Of a stretch of 64,000 nt of DNA, positions 1 to 8,788 are shown one piece after another. The notes under the pieces are model-generated. The model worked only from the letters and a program-made list of their open reading frames with translations, made no database searches and had not been told where the DNA came from. Made by a program: the position numbers and the translations under genes. Each line of letters opens with the position of its first letter. Positions within the stretch are counted from its first letter, which is position 1. Source of the DNA: DATGPD01 sp041398565 (GTDB lineage: Bacteria; Planctomycetota; UBA1135; UBA2386). The stretch lies in assembly GCA_041398565.1 (NCBI GenBank), contig JAWKUN010000003.1, forward strand, positions 1,426,001-1,490,000, read 5' to 3'.

Positions 1-264
1 GAGCAACAGGTTGAGGTCGAGGAGCATGCGCTCGGTGCCGTGATGGCTGGCGTCGCCGCTCCATGGCGCCGACCAATCGGCGACGAGACCGCCGCCCGGC
101 ACGATTCCGGCCGCGCTCCACCTTTCGCGGAGTCCGCCCCAGCCGCCGGTGAGCCCGTCCTGCGTCCAGTACGACCCCGGCTCCTCGCTGGGCGCGCCCG
201 TCTGCGGTTCCTGCGCCTGTAGGGTCGGTGCGAGCACCGCGCAAAGACCCAGGAAACGGACCAT
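1..264 (-). CDS. OprB-type carbohydrate porin, N-terminal fragment
   Basis: The minus-strand frame from the ATG at 264 is open for 88 codons to the window edge, so only the N-terminus is present. It begins with a signal peptide (MVRFLGLCAVLAPTLQAQ) and a short acidic linker, followed by WTQDGLTGGWGGLRERW, a sequence typical of the mature start of the OprB carbohydrate-selective outer-membrane porins (TGDWGGxR). The next segment, GIVPGGGLVADW, fits the first beta strand. Such porins let sugars diffuse across the outer membrane. The gene is divergent from the chemoreceptor at 755. The family call rests on the N-terminal signature only; the barrel lies outside the window. Confidence 0.75.
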   Translation of the reverse strand, partial: MVRFLGLCAVLAPTLQAQEPQTGAPSEEPGSYWTQDGLTGGWGGLRERWSAAGIVPGGGLVADWSAPWSGDASHHGTERMLLDLNLLL

Positions 265-754
265 GCCGCACGGGCGTGGCCCACGCTCTCTCTCGACCAA
301 CATCGGCCAGGTGTTCGACACCGACCGGAACAGGTCTGTTGAGCTGCCCGAATGTCGCCCCTTCATCGGCGACTGGATGCTGCGGATTCAGAGTCAGCGC
401 CAGGGGGACCCATCCGCGGCGGAGCCCGCGCCTGTTCATCCGGCTTGGCACGTCCGAATCTGCACAGGTCGCCCAACCTGCCGGCCGATGCGGCCGCACC
501 AACGCGAACGAACAGTCACGGCTCGGCCGCGGCGCCTCCCGTGACGCGGACTCGTGGGCGGCTGTAGGCCGACCACCTGACCTGGCCTCCGGACATCGGC
601 GGCCGGGTGGCGGCTCGTCCTGCCGACCTCGTGAGCCCCATCCCTTTGGCCGGTGCAGTTGCGAGAGTCGCAGTTCCGACAAGAGCGGAGAGAGCCGGGG
701 CGGGAGACGCAGCGTCGCTCGCCGGCAGGAGATCGTCAGGATGTGGGTCGGAAC
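265..754. other. Divergent intergenic region, no gene seen
   Basis: This stretch of 490 bp separates the divergent porin and chemoreceptor genes. Its short plus-strand open frames overlap one another in different phases and have Arg/Pro-rich shadow composition. I see no tRNA, no clear terminator and no convincing -35/-10 pair. It presumably carries both promoters. Confidence 0.5.
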
Positions 755-3070
755 ATGTCGGAATCCATGAGCGTCTCGCCCGAGCCGGGCAACCGTTGGC
801 TGCGCGCGTTCATGGACCTGTCGGTTGCGCGCAAGCTGCACGCGATCATGGCAGTGATGTTGGTCGGCCTGGCCGCCATCGTCGCCCTGGGCATCCGTTG
901 CTCCGCCCGGATCGGTGACGAGTTGTCGCGCGTCGGCCGCCAGCAGCTGCCCGCTGTGCGCAACATGACGCTCGTGGACATGATGCACGACGGGATTCGG
1001 GCCGGCGTCTACCACGTCTTGCTCGCGGCGCAGAAGCAGGACCCCGACGAGCTGCAGTCGTCGCGCGATGAGTTGCACGAACTGTGCGGCAACCTGGGCC
1101 GCTACATGGCGAACCTCGGCAAGCTCGAGATCGCGCCGGCCACGCGTGAAGCGATCGACGCTGCTCAGCCCGTCATCGAGGCCTACGTCGGCGCTGCGGC
1201 CGCAGTCGAGCGGGTGGTTGCCGACCCCGGCCACGGTGCGCTCGACCAGGAGATGACGGCATTCGAGGAGCGTTTCGGCGAACTCGAAGAGCGACTCGAG
1301 GCCCTCGGCGACCTCATCGAGAAGGACGCGGAGCTCGCGGTGCGGCACGGAGAGAGCGTGTCCGCCGGCGCACGGTGGCAGAGTCTCATCGCTCTCGTCA
1401 TCGTCGGAGGCATCGCTCTCGCGTTCGCGGCGTTCGTCGGGCGCGCCATCTCGCGACCGCTGTGCGCTGCGGTCGAGGTGCTCGAGTCCGGCGACTTGAC
1501 CCGGCTCGGAGACGTTCGTTCACGGGACGAGATCGGCCGCATGGCGCAGGCGGTCATCGGCACCGTCGATCGTATCGAGCGTCAGAAGAGCGAGATGGCG
1601 CGCGTCGTCTCCATGATGGAGAACGCGCCGATCAACATGCTCTACGCCGACGAGACCGGCGTCGTGCGCTACCAGAATCCGGCGTCGGCGCGCGCGGTCG
1701 CCCGCATCGCTGACGCGCTCGGCGTGGCGCCGGAAGCCATCGTGGGCGGCTCGCTGGCCGTGTTCTTGCGCACCTACGACGGGCGACTCCCCGACATGGG
1801 GACCGGTGGCGGTCTGCCATTCCGCGCCGAGGTGGCGATCGGGGACGACACCGTCGAGCTCCTCGTGACGGCTCTGCGCGACCATCAGGGGCGCTATCTC
1901 GGGCCGATGCTGACCTGGGAGATCAAGACCGAGCAGGTGCGGCTGCAGCTCCAGAACCAACGCATGGCAGAGGAACGCCAGCGCCAGACCGAGCGCGAGG
2001 CGGAACTCGCACGCGAACGCGCCGAGGCCGAGCGGCTGCAGGCCGAGGAGAAGCGTGCGCACAGCGAGCGCGAGCAGCGTCGCATCGCCGAGCAGGCCGA
2101 GCGTGAGCGCGCCGAGTCGCAGGAGATGCAGCGCAAGATCGACCTTCTGCTCGGCGTCGTCGACCAGGCGGCCAAGGGTGACTTGCGCCAGCGCGTGCCG
2201 ATCGTCGGTGACGACGCACTCGGTCGGGTCGGCGGAGCTCTCGACGTGTTGCTGTCCGACTTGCGCACCAGCGTCGCGCGTATCGCCGGGAACGCCGATC
2301 AGCTCGCCGGCTCGGCCGACGGACTGCGCAAGAGCAGCAGCGGCATGCGCACTGCCGCCGACACCACCTCGCGCGAGATGAACGCCGTGTCGGGTGCCAG
2401 CGAGCAGGTGAGCCGCAGCGTGCAGAGCGTGGCAACCGCGACCGACGAGCTGAGCGCGCGCGTACGCGAGATCGCGGCCAGCGCCGCCGAGGCGACCCGC
2501 GTGGCCGTCGCTGCGGTCGAGGCCGCCGGCACGACCGAGGCGACCATGTCTCGGCTCAGTGTCTCGAGCCAAGAGATCGGCGAAGTGGTCAAGCTCATCC
2601 ATTCCATTGCCCAGCAGACGAACCTGCTGGCGCTCAACGCCACCATCGAGGCGGCGCGTGCCGGTGAGGCTGGCCGCGGCTTCGCCGTGGTCGCCAACGA
2701 GGTGAAGGAGCTGGCGAACGCCACTTCGCGAGCGACCGGGGAGATCGGACGGAGGATCGACGCCATCCAGGGTGACACCGAGGATGCGCGGGGAGCGATC
2801 GCTCGGATCGGTGGGATCGTGCACGAGATCAGCGACATCCAGGCGACGATCGCGGCGGCAGTGGAGGAGCAGAACGCGACGACGCGCGAGATCGCGCGGA
2901 CCCTGTCCGAGGCCGCCAACGGCAGCACCGACATCGTGCGCACGATCGGTCGCGTCGCCGGCTGCGCGACGGAGACCTCGGCCGGGGCGCAAGCGTCTCT
3001 CGAGTCGGCAGAGTCGCTTGCCGGCATGGCCGACGACTTGGCCAAGGCGGTGGGGGCGTTCCGCTACTGA
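755..3070 (+). CDS. Methyl-accepting chemotaxis protein with PAS domain
   Basis: A transmembrane chemoreceptor of 771 aa. From the ATG at 755 it has TM1 (about residues 29-49), a periplasmic helical sensor of about 160 residues, TM2 (about 210-232), and a HAMP region. It then has a PAS-like domain (SMMENAPINMLYADETGVV), a long charged coiled coil rich in Ala, Glu and Arg, a second HAMP-like segment (LLLGVVDQAAKGDLRQRVP), and the MCP signalling domain. The signalling hairpin tip reads QQTNLLALNATIEAARAGE, followed by GRGFAVVANEVKELA. It should signal to CheW and CheA. The frame is open upstream to 653, but those residues look non-coding, so 755 is preferred. The stop codon lies within the first copy of the 184-bp repeat array. 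No che genes are nearby. Confidence 0.93.
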   Translation: MSESMSVSPEPGNRWLRAFMDLSVARKLHAIMAVMLVGLAAIVALGIRCSARIGDELSRVGRQQLPAVRNMTLVDMMHDGIRAGVYHVLLAAQKQDPDELQSSRDELHELCGNLGRYMANLGKLEIAPATREAIDAAQPVIEAYVGAAAAVERVVADPGHGALDQEMTAFEERFGELEERLEALGDLIEKDAELAVRHGESVSAGARWQSLIALVIVGGIALAFAAFVGRAISRPLCAAVEVLESGDLTRLGDVRSRDEIGRMAQAVIGTVDRIERQKSEMARVVSMMENAPINMLYADETGVVRYQNPASARAVARIADALGVAPEAIVGGSLAVFLRTYDGRLPDMGTGGGLPFRAEVAIGDDTVELLVTALRDHQGRYLGPMLTWEIKTEQVRLQLQNQRMAEERQRQTEREAELARERAEAERLQAEEKRAHSEREQRRIAEQAERERAESQEMQRKIDLLLGVVDQAAKGDLRQRVPIVGDDALGRVGGALDVLLSDLRTSVARIAGNADQLAGSADGLRKSSSGMRTAADTTSREMNAVSGASEQVSRSVQSVATATDELSARVREIAASAAEATRVAVAAVEAAGTTEATMSRLSVSSQEIGEVVKLIHSIAQQTNLLALNATIEAARAGEAGRGFAVVANEVKELANATSRATGEIGRRIDAIQGDTEDARGAIARIGGIVHEISDIQATIAAAVEEQNATTREIARTLSEAANGSTDIVRTIGRVAGCATETSAGAQASLESAESLAGMADDLAKAVGAFRY

Positions 3071-3804
3071 GCTGCAAGGGCTGCGAATCGTCGCGGCGGT
3101 CGCGAATTCGGCGGTGTTGTTCCGTTGCCACAGAGCTGACCAGGCCACGCCCGAGCAGCCCTGGAAGCTCCAAGCAACAACAGCGCCGGCGGCCCCCTCT
3201 GGTCGGCGCTGCGCCGACATCAACCCTTTGGGTTGCGGCCGCCGGCAGCGCTGAGCTGCAAGGGCTGCGAATCGTTGCGGCGGGCGCGAATTCGGCCGTG
3301 TTGTTCCGTTGCCACAGAGCTGACCAGGCCACGCCCGAGCAGCCCTGGAAGCTCCAAGCAACAACGGCGCCGGCGGCCCCCTCTGGTCGGCGCTGCGCCG
3401 ACATCAACCCTTTGGGTTGCGGCCGCCGGCAGCGCTGAGCTGCAAGGGCTGCGAATCGTCGCGGCGGGCGCGAATTCGGCGGTGTTGTTCCGTTGCCACA
3501 GAGCTGACCAGGCCACGCCCGAGCAGCCCTGGAAGCTCCAAGCAACAACAGCGCCGGCGGCCCCCTCTGGTCGGCGCTGCGCCGACATCAACCCTTTGGG
3601 TTGCGGCCGCCGGCAGCGCTGAGCTGCAAGGGCTGCGAATCGTCGCGGCGGGCGCGAATTCGGCGGTGTTGTTCCGTTGCCACAGAGCTGACCAGGCCAC
3701 GCCCGAGCAGCCCTGGAAGCTCCAAGCAACAACAGCGCCGGCGGCCCCCTCTGGTCGGCGCTGCGCCGACATCAACCCTTCGGGTTGCGGCCGCCGGCTG
3801 CGCT
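3069..3804. repeat. Four tandem 184-bp repeats with nested inverted repeats
   Basis: Four head-to-tail copies start at 3069, 3253, 3437 and 3621. Each is exactly 184 bp and they differ at only a few positions. The array begins on the last two bases of the chemoreceptor stop codon. Each unit contains a perfect hairpin GTCGGCG-CTG-CGCCGAC and a second perfect hairpin CAACCC-TTT-GGGTTG. Both are enclosed by an outer stem (GCCGGCGGCC pairing with GGCCGCCGGC). The first half of the unit can form another long imperfect stem (GAGCTGCAAGGGCTGC with GCAGCCCTGGAAGCTC). In copy 4 the small hairpin loop is CCCTTCGGG. Open frames across the array are not genes: 184 is not a multiple of three, so the frame shifts in every unit. 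Confidence 0.95.
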
Positions 3805-3820
3805 GAGCCCGTAGAAAGAA

Positions 3821-3855
3821 GCGATGGCCGGCCGACAGAAGGCGTCGGCCATCGC
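3821..3855. other. Inverted repeat downstream of the repeat array
   Basis: GATGGCCG and CGAC pair with GTCG and CGGCCATC around a short loop, giving a strong GC-rich hairpin immediately after the array. There is no T-run, so it is not a classical intrinsic terminator, though it may end or stabilise the chemoreceptor transcript. Confidence 0.5.
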
Positions 3856-3865
3856 GCCAGCCTTG

Positions 3866-3894
3866 CAGCGGATGGAGCCAAGGCTCCACCGCTG
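3866..3894. other. Second strong hairpin before the membrane protein gene
   Basis: CAGCGG pairs with CCGCTG, and inside it GGAGCC pairs with GGCTCC over an AA loop, with a small bulge between. It follows the hairpin at 3821-3855 and has no T-tract. It is a candidate RNA-stability or termination element between the chemoreceptor and the gene at 4068. Confidence 0.45.
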
Positions 3895-4067
3895 AACGCT
3901 GACCGGCCAGCCAGCCGAACGGAGGGGGGACGTCTTGACGGCGCCGGTTTGCCCTGGCGACTCCTGGCCGTCGAACGCGGCGCGATCGCGCGTTTCGATG
4001 GGACGGGACGGGATCCTTCGGGTTTCCCGAGCGCGCGACCGCGGGCGCGTGCCTAACCTCGGGGTCG

Positions 4068-5438
4068 ATGGCTGCAGACCAGGGATCCACGGCGGCGGCC
4101 GGAGCGACCGGTGTGCTTCGACCGGTCGCTGGCAGGGAACGCGTCCGCATTCCGTATCGCTTGCCGTTGGTCGCTTTCGCGCTGGCTCATCTCGCTGCGC
4201 TCGGCGCTTTCGCGTCGCTGGTCGTGGACCCCTGGCCCTTCCTGGCGACCCACCTGCATCCGCGCGTGCTGAGTGCGGTGCATGCCCTGACCCTGGGATG
4301 GATCTCGCTCACGGCGGTGGGGGCGACCTGGGTGGTCGGGCACCTGGCCCTGCGCATGCCCTTGCCAGCGGGCAAGGCCGACGGGGTGGCTCTGACGCTC
4401 TTGCTCGTGGGTGCGTTGGGCGTGGTGTTCCACATGGGCGACGGGCTCTGGCGTGGCGTCGGGTGGTCGGGCCTGCTGTCGTGGATCGCGGTGCTGTGGT
4501 TCTCTTGGCGCGTTCTCCGCGGAGCCGCACGTGCCGGCGGCCCTGTCGTGATCCGGCTGCACGTGGCGGCGGCCTACGTCAACCTCTTGGTCGCCAGCTC
4601 GCTCGGCGCGGCGATCGCCTTCGCCTGGTTGCCGGCGCACTTGCCGCCGGCCACCGCACTGGTGCTGCACGCACACGTGGCCGTGGTCGGCTTCGCCATG
4701 ACCCTGGCCGTCGGCGTCGGCTATCGCCTCCTTCCCATGATCCTGCCGGCCGCGCCGCCGCCGGAGTCGATCATGTGGACGTCGCTCGCCGCGCTGCAGC
4801 TGGGGGTGTTGGCGTTGTTGGCCCGCTTCGTGATCGCCGCCCCGGCGCTCATGGCGGTCGGCGCGCTGGCGCTTGGCGTCGGTGTCGCGGCCTTCGTCGT
4901 CGGCGTCGTCCACATGTTGTCGCATCGCCGGCCGGCGCCGCGGGACCTGCGGCGACCCGACCCTGCCGCATTGCTCGTTCTGCTGTCGGTCCTGTGCCTG
5001 CTCGGTGCGCTCGCTCTCGGTCTGTGGCTGGCCGCTCGGCCCGCGCCGGCATCGGGTCCGGTGGTGTTCGCCTACGGCTCCCTGGCACTGGTCGGCTTCC
5101 TGGGCCAGCTCATCGCCGGTGTCGGCTTTCGTTTGCTGCCGTGGCTCGCCTGGCGTCACGCTTTCGACGCCACTCCGCCACCGGACTCGGGCGCAGGACC
5201 GGGCGCGTGGACGTTGCCGCCGCCACCGAACGCCATGGGGTCGCCCGCGGCTCGTTGGGTCGCGGTGGCGGGGTGGATCACGGGCGTGTCGTGCTTGACC
5301 ATCGGCCTGCTCGTCGGTGCCGTGGGTTTGCTGCGTTCGGGCGGCGTCGCGCTGGCATCGGCGGTCGTCGCCGGCCTGTTCCAGCTGGGCTCCGTCGTGC
5401 ACGCCGGCCGCACGGTCGGTACGCGAGCGCACCGGTAG
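4068..5438 (+). CDS. Polytopic membrane protein, possible heme-copper-oxidase-like fold
   Basis: 456 aa with about 12 hydrophobic segments and short loops, so an integral inner-membrane protein. The segment HPRVLSAVHALTLGWISLTA, and later LHAHVAVVGFAMTLAVGVGY, place histidines in helices in the H-x-L-x-L-G-W manner of membrane proteins distantly related to heme-copper oxidase subunit I. The binuclear-centre histidines of a true oxidase cannot be recognised, so enzymatic activity is not claimed. The ATG at 4068 starts just before an Arg-rich stretch and the first TM. The gene is followed after 83 bp by the Ser/Thr kinase on the same strand. It could instead be an unrelated permease-like family. 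Confidence 0.7.
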   Translation: MAADQGSTAAAGATGVLRPVAGRERVRIPYRLPLVAFALAHLAALGAFASLVVDPWPFLATHLHPRVLSAVHALTLGWISLTAVGATWVVGHLALRMPLPAGKADGVALTLLLVGALGVVFHMGDGLWRGVGWSGLLSWIAVLWFSWRVLRGAARAGGPVVIRLHVAAAYVNLLVASSLGAAIAFAWLPAHLPPATALVLHAHVAVVGFAMTLAVGVGYRLLPMILPAAPPPESIMWTSLAALQLGVLALLARFVIAAPALMAVGALALGVGVAAFVVGVVHMLSHRRPAPRDLRRPDPAALLVLLSVLCLLGALALGLWLAARPAPASGPVVFAYGSLALVGFLGQLIAGVGFRLLPWLAWRHAFDATPPPDSGAGPGAWTLPPPPNAMGSPAARWVAVAGWITGVSCLTIGLLVGAVGLLRSGGVALASAVVAGLFQLGSVVHAGRTVGTRAHR

Positions 5439-5521
5439 CGATCCGCCGGCCGACGCGCGCGTCCGCCGCCATGGTGCGGATGGCCATGCCGCCTTAGACT
5501 TCGGACTCCGCGCTCGCCCCG

Positions 5522-8500
5522 GTGCGGATGCAGGCATCGCCGCGACCCCGACCCTCCGTGACCTTCGCCCAGCCGTTCAAGGACTACGAGATCCTCGAGC
5601 GCATCGGATCGGGCGCCATGGGCACCGTGTTCAAGGCGCGACAGAAGCGCCTCGACCGCATCGTGGCTCTCAAGGTGTTGAAGCCGACCCTGGCGCGCAA
5701 CGCCAAGTTCGTCGACCGGCTGCGCCGCGAGGCCCGCATCGTCGCCTCGCTGAACCATCCCGACATCGTCGCGGGCTACGACCTGGGCGAAGAGGGTGGC
5801 TACCACTACTTCGTGATGGAGTTCGTCGAGGGCACCTCGTTGGCGACTCTGTTGCGCGAGTGGGGGGTGTTCCCCGAGGAGCAGGTCCTCGATGTCGCGA
5901 CGCGCGTGGCCTCGGCACTCGACCACGCGTTCAAGAAGGGGGTCATCCACCGTGACATCAAGCCCGGCAACATCCTGATCGACAAGCAGGGTCGGGCCAA
6001 GCTCACCGACCTGGGCCTGGCGAAGGCGCCTGAGGACGTGACGATCACCCAGGAGGGAGCCACCGTCGGCACGCCGCAGTACATCAGTCCCGAGCAAGCC
6101 CGGGACCCATCGAAGGTGGACGTGCGCTCGGACCTGTACTCGTTGGGTGCGACCCTGTTCCACATGTCCACCGGGCAGCCGCCGTTCCCGGGCTCCACCC
6201 TGGCCAACGTCATCCACGACGTCGTCCATCGCCGGGCGCCGTCGGCAACGGCGATCAATCCGGGGCTCAGCGATGGCCTCAGCCTCGTCATCCGCAAGCT
6301 GCTGGCCAAGGACCCCGACCTGCGCTACCAGACGCCGTCCGAGCTTCTCGCCGACCTGCAGCGAGTGCGGCGGGCCGAGCGACCTCAAGTCGACGTGGAT
6401 GCTCTGGCCGCGGAGGATGCCGTGGCGGTAGACGGACGGCACAAACTGCGCGCGGTGATACTCGCGGTCGTCGCCGTCGTCGCGGTGGGCGCTTGGTTGG
6501 CTTGGCGCGGGTCGCGTACGGCGGCCCCCGCGGAGCGGAACTCGACCCAGACCTTCTTGACCCGGGTCCAGGCAGCCGTCTCCGAGGCCGAGGGTTGGCG
6601 CGGCAAGCTGCGGGCGCTGATGCGCGGTGCCGCCGACGCCAGCAACGACGAAGAGAGGCGCGCCGTCGCCGACCTGCGCAGCGGCATCCTCATCCCCTGG
6701 CAGGAGGCGCTGGTCCAGTTCGTGCGCGAGCGACGCGCTGGGGTGCCGGCTTTCGTCCTCGAACCCGCGCACTGGCGCGATCCGGTGCAACTGCTGCGCC
6801 GGGAGACGGTGGAGGCCTTCGAGCGCAACTTCGGGATCGCCCACGCCGAGCTGCCGGCACCGCTGGCGCGAGCCCTCGACGTCGAGCTGGAGCGCCTCGA
6901 CGCCGAGGTCGGGATCCGAACTGGCGAGCGCGACCAGAACCTGCTCGCTGCCTACCGCGGCCATCTGGAGGGGGAGGTGGCCGCGGCCTGGCGCGCGCTG
7001 CTGGAGGTCGCCGACTTCGCCGGCGCCGAGCGCGCGCTGCGAACGGGGATGGCGACGTTCTTCGGTGAGCAGGGCCGGCCCGGACGCGAGCACCTGCCGC
7101 CGACCGCGCGCGTCGAGGTCGACCGTGTCGAGGCGGCGGCCAGCGCCGACGCCCTGGCCCAGATCGACCGGGCCGAGGCGGCTGCGGCGGACGCCCTGCG
7201 TCGGGCCCGCGACGAAGCTCTCGTCGGCCTCCGCGCGCAGCTGCTCGACGGGGCCGACCCGTACCTCCTGCGCCGTCGCTTCGAGTCGTGGTGCCAGGAC
7301 CTGGCTGCCCGGCATCCGAGCAGCGCGGCGTTCCGCACCGGCGCCGATCCCTGGCCGCAGGTCCTCGAGGCCCAGCTCGGGTTCCGCGAGACGCTGGCGG
7401 CGGCCATCGCCGTGGCCGACCGGCAGCGTGTGCGGGCGCACGTGCAGCTGGCGGTCGGTGCGTTGCTCGCCGACGGCGACGCCACGCAGGAGATCCGCTG
7501 GCTGCGCGAGCGCAGCATCGACGACGACGCGGTGCGCGCCTTGCGCGAGCGATGGGCAACCTTCGTCGAGGACGCGCACGCGGCGCGCGACTGGCTGCTC
7601 GAGGCGCTGATCGGAAGGCTGGGCGGGCGCACGTTCACCGTGGGTTCGAATCTCGCGGGCCGCTCGTTTCAGGTCGCCGTGCGCAAGGAGGGCGGCCGGT
7701 GCGAGCTGGTCGAACGCGACGGTGCGCGCTCGCGCCGCTTGTCGCTGGCAGCGCTTCGGGTGAGCGAGCTGCTCGCCCTGGTGCCGGCTCGCGGTGACGA
7801 CGAGGGGCGCATCGACCGGGGCCTGGCGATCTGGCTGTACGCGGGCGGTGAGACGAGCCTGGCGACCGGCCAGCTGTCCAAGGACGACGACACGTTCTTC
7901 GGCGAACAGATCGCTCCGGTCCTCCAAGCGGTGCTCGACCAACGATTCGGCGACGAACCGGGCGCTCGCGCCGAGTTGGCGCACCTGCGTGCCGACTACT
8001 CGAACATGCCGGTCGCCGAGCTTCGATCGGCGCTCGATGCCTTCGACGACCGCTTCGGCCACACGGCGGTGGCGCGGGCGAGCGAGCGGGTGTTGAGCGA
8101 CCTGCGCGCGCACCTGCGTGCCACGCAGCAGCGGCAGGAGATCCTCGGTGCGCTGCAGGGCAACGTCTCTCCGGGGCTGGACGTCCGCATCGTCGGCGAG
8201 GCGCGGGCACGGGTGAGCTGCGCGCCGGCGACGGCCGAGGGACTGGTGCTGGCCGCGGGCTGGCAACGCTCGGCAGGATGCCTGTCCTTCTCGTCGACCG
8301 ACCTGCACCTCGAGGCGGCCCGTCAGCACGCACTCGTGCTTGCCGACGGCTTGTCGACCGAGCACGGGGTCTCGTTCGTCGCCATGGTCGAGTTCGGTGC
8401 CCAGGCGGAGCAGCCTCGGCTCTACCTCTTCGAAATCCACGGCGTCGGTGTCGCCTTGGGTCTCATCGCCACGGGCGAGCCCTTTGCCACCGTCGTCGCG

Positions 8501-8788
8501 GCAGAAGACCTCGCTCGCGAGAAGGTCCTACACCGCGGCCTCGAGCGCGAACTCGACGTGATGGTCGAGCCGCGCGCGGGTGCTCCGTCGGTCGTGCTCG
8601 GCGCTCGGCACCGCCTGCAGGTCGACGTGGGGGTGCAGCAGAGCCGGCTCGTGGCCAGCGTAAGACTCGACGGCGTCGAGCTGGCACGCGACAGCGTGGT
8701 GCGCCCGCCCAAGGTTGCGGCGCGTGTGGTGGCGATGCCCTTGCAGCCGCTGTCGCTGTGGAGCGTCGAGATCGAGGGGCAGCCGTGA
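5522..8788 (+). CDS. Large Ser/Thr protein kinase with extracytoplasmic domain
   Basis: 1088 aa from the GTG at 5522; an ATG two codons later at 5528 is equally possible. The N-terminal kinase domain (about residues 20-290) shows the Gly loop GSGAMGTVF, the catalytic lysine in ALKVLK, the loop HRDIKPGNIL, DLG in place of DFG, and the activation segment GTPQYISPEQA. A single TM segment (about 311-329) separates it from about 750 residues of Glu/Arg/Ala-rich helical sequence and a C-terminal beta-rich part with no family I recognise. The topology suggests a cytoplasmic kinase with a large sensor outside the inner membrane. It overlaps the downstream lipoprotein gene by GTGA, so the two are probably translationally coupled. 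Confidence 0.92.
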   Translation: MRMQASPRPRPSVTFAQPFKDYEILERIGSGAMGTVFKARQKRLDRIVALKVLKPTLARNAKFVDRLRREARIVASLNHPDIVAGYDLGEEGGYHYFVMEFVEGTSLATLLREWGVFPEEQVLDVATRVASALDHAFKKGVIHRDIKPGNILIDKQGRAKLTDLGLAKAPEDVTITQEGATVGTPQYISPEQARDPSKVDVRSDLYSLGATLFHMSTGQPPFPGSTLANVIHDVVHRRAPSATAINPGLSDGLSLVIRKLLAKDPDLRYQTPSELLADLQRVRRAERPQVDVDALAAEDAVAVDGRHKLRAVILAVVAVVAVGAWLAWRGSRTAAPAERNSTQTFLTRVQAAVSEAEGWRGKLRALMRGAADASNDEERRAVADLRSGILIPWQEALVQFVRERRAGVPAFVLEPAHWRDPVQLLRRETVEAFERNFGIAHAELPAPLARALDVELERLDAEVGIRTGERDQNLLAAYRGHLEGEVAAAWRALLEVADFAGAERALRTGMATFFGEQGRPGREHLPPTARVEVDRVEAAASADALAQIDRAEAAAADALRRARDEALVGLRAQLLDGADPYLLRRRFESWCQDLAARHPSSAAFRTGADPWPQVLEAQLGFRETLAAAIAVADRQRVRAHVQLAVGALLADGDATQEIRWLRERSIDDDAVRALRERWATFVEDAHAARDWLLEALIGRLGGRTFTVGSNLAGRSFQVAVRKEGGRCELVERDGARSRRLSLAALRVSELLALVPARGDDEGRIDRGLAIWLYAGGETSLATGQLSKDDDTFFGEQIAPVLQAVLDQRFGDEPGARAELAHLRADYSNMPVAELRSALDAFDDRFGHTAVARASERVLSDLRAHLRATQQRQEILGALQGNVSPGLDVRIVGEARARVSCAPATAEGLVLAAGWQRSAGCLSFSSTDLHLEAARQHALVLADGLSTEHGVSFVAMVEFGAQAEQPRLYLFEIHGVGVALGLIATGEPFATVVAAEDLAREKVLHRGLERELDVMVEPRAGAPSVVLGARHRLQVDVGVQQSRLVASVRLDGVELARDSVVRPPKVAARVVAMPLQPLSLWSVEIEGQP

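Noticed and set aside
445..465. Sigma-54 promoter-like TGGCACG with downstream TGC before the chemoreceptor
   Set aside because: The spacing between the GG and GC elements is three bases too long for a -24/-12 promoter.
3069..3804. CRISPR array or integron-like cassettes
   Set aside because: The units are contiguous 184-bp copies with no short repeat and variable spacer pattern, and there are no cas or integrase genes nearby.
3069..4150. Overlapping minus-strand open frames across the 184-bp repeats encoding repeated peptides
   Set aside because: The period is not a multiple of three, so each frame shifts at every unit. The peptides are repeats of the same DNA in different phases and have no signal or domain character.
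5156..8440. A 1094-codon open frame antisense to the Ser/Thr kinase
   Set aside because: High-GC genes often leave a long open antisense frame. The kinase motifs are on the plus strand, and the antisense product is His/Arg/Gln-rich with no domain.
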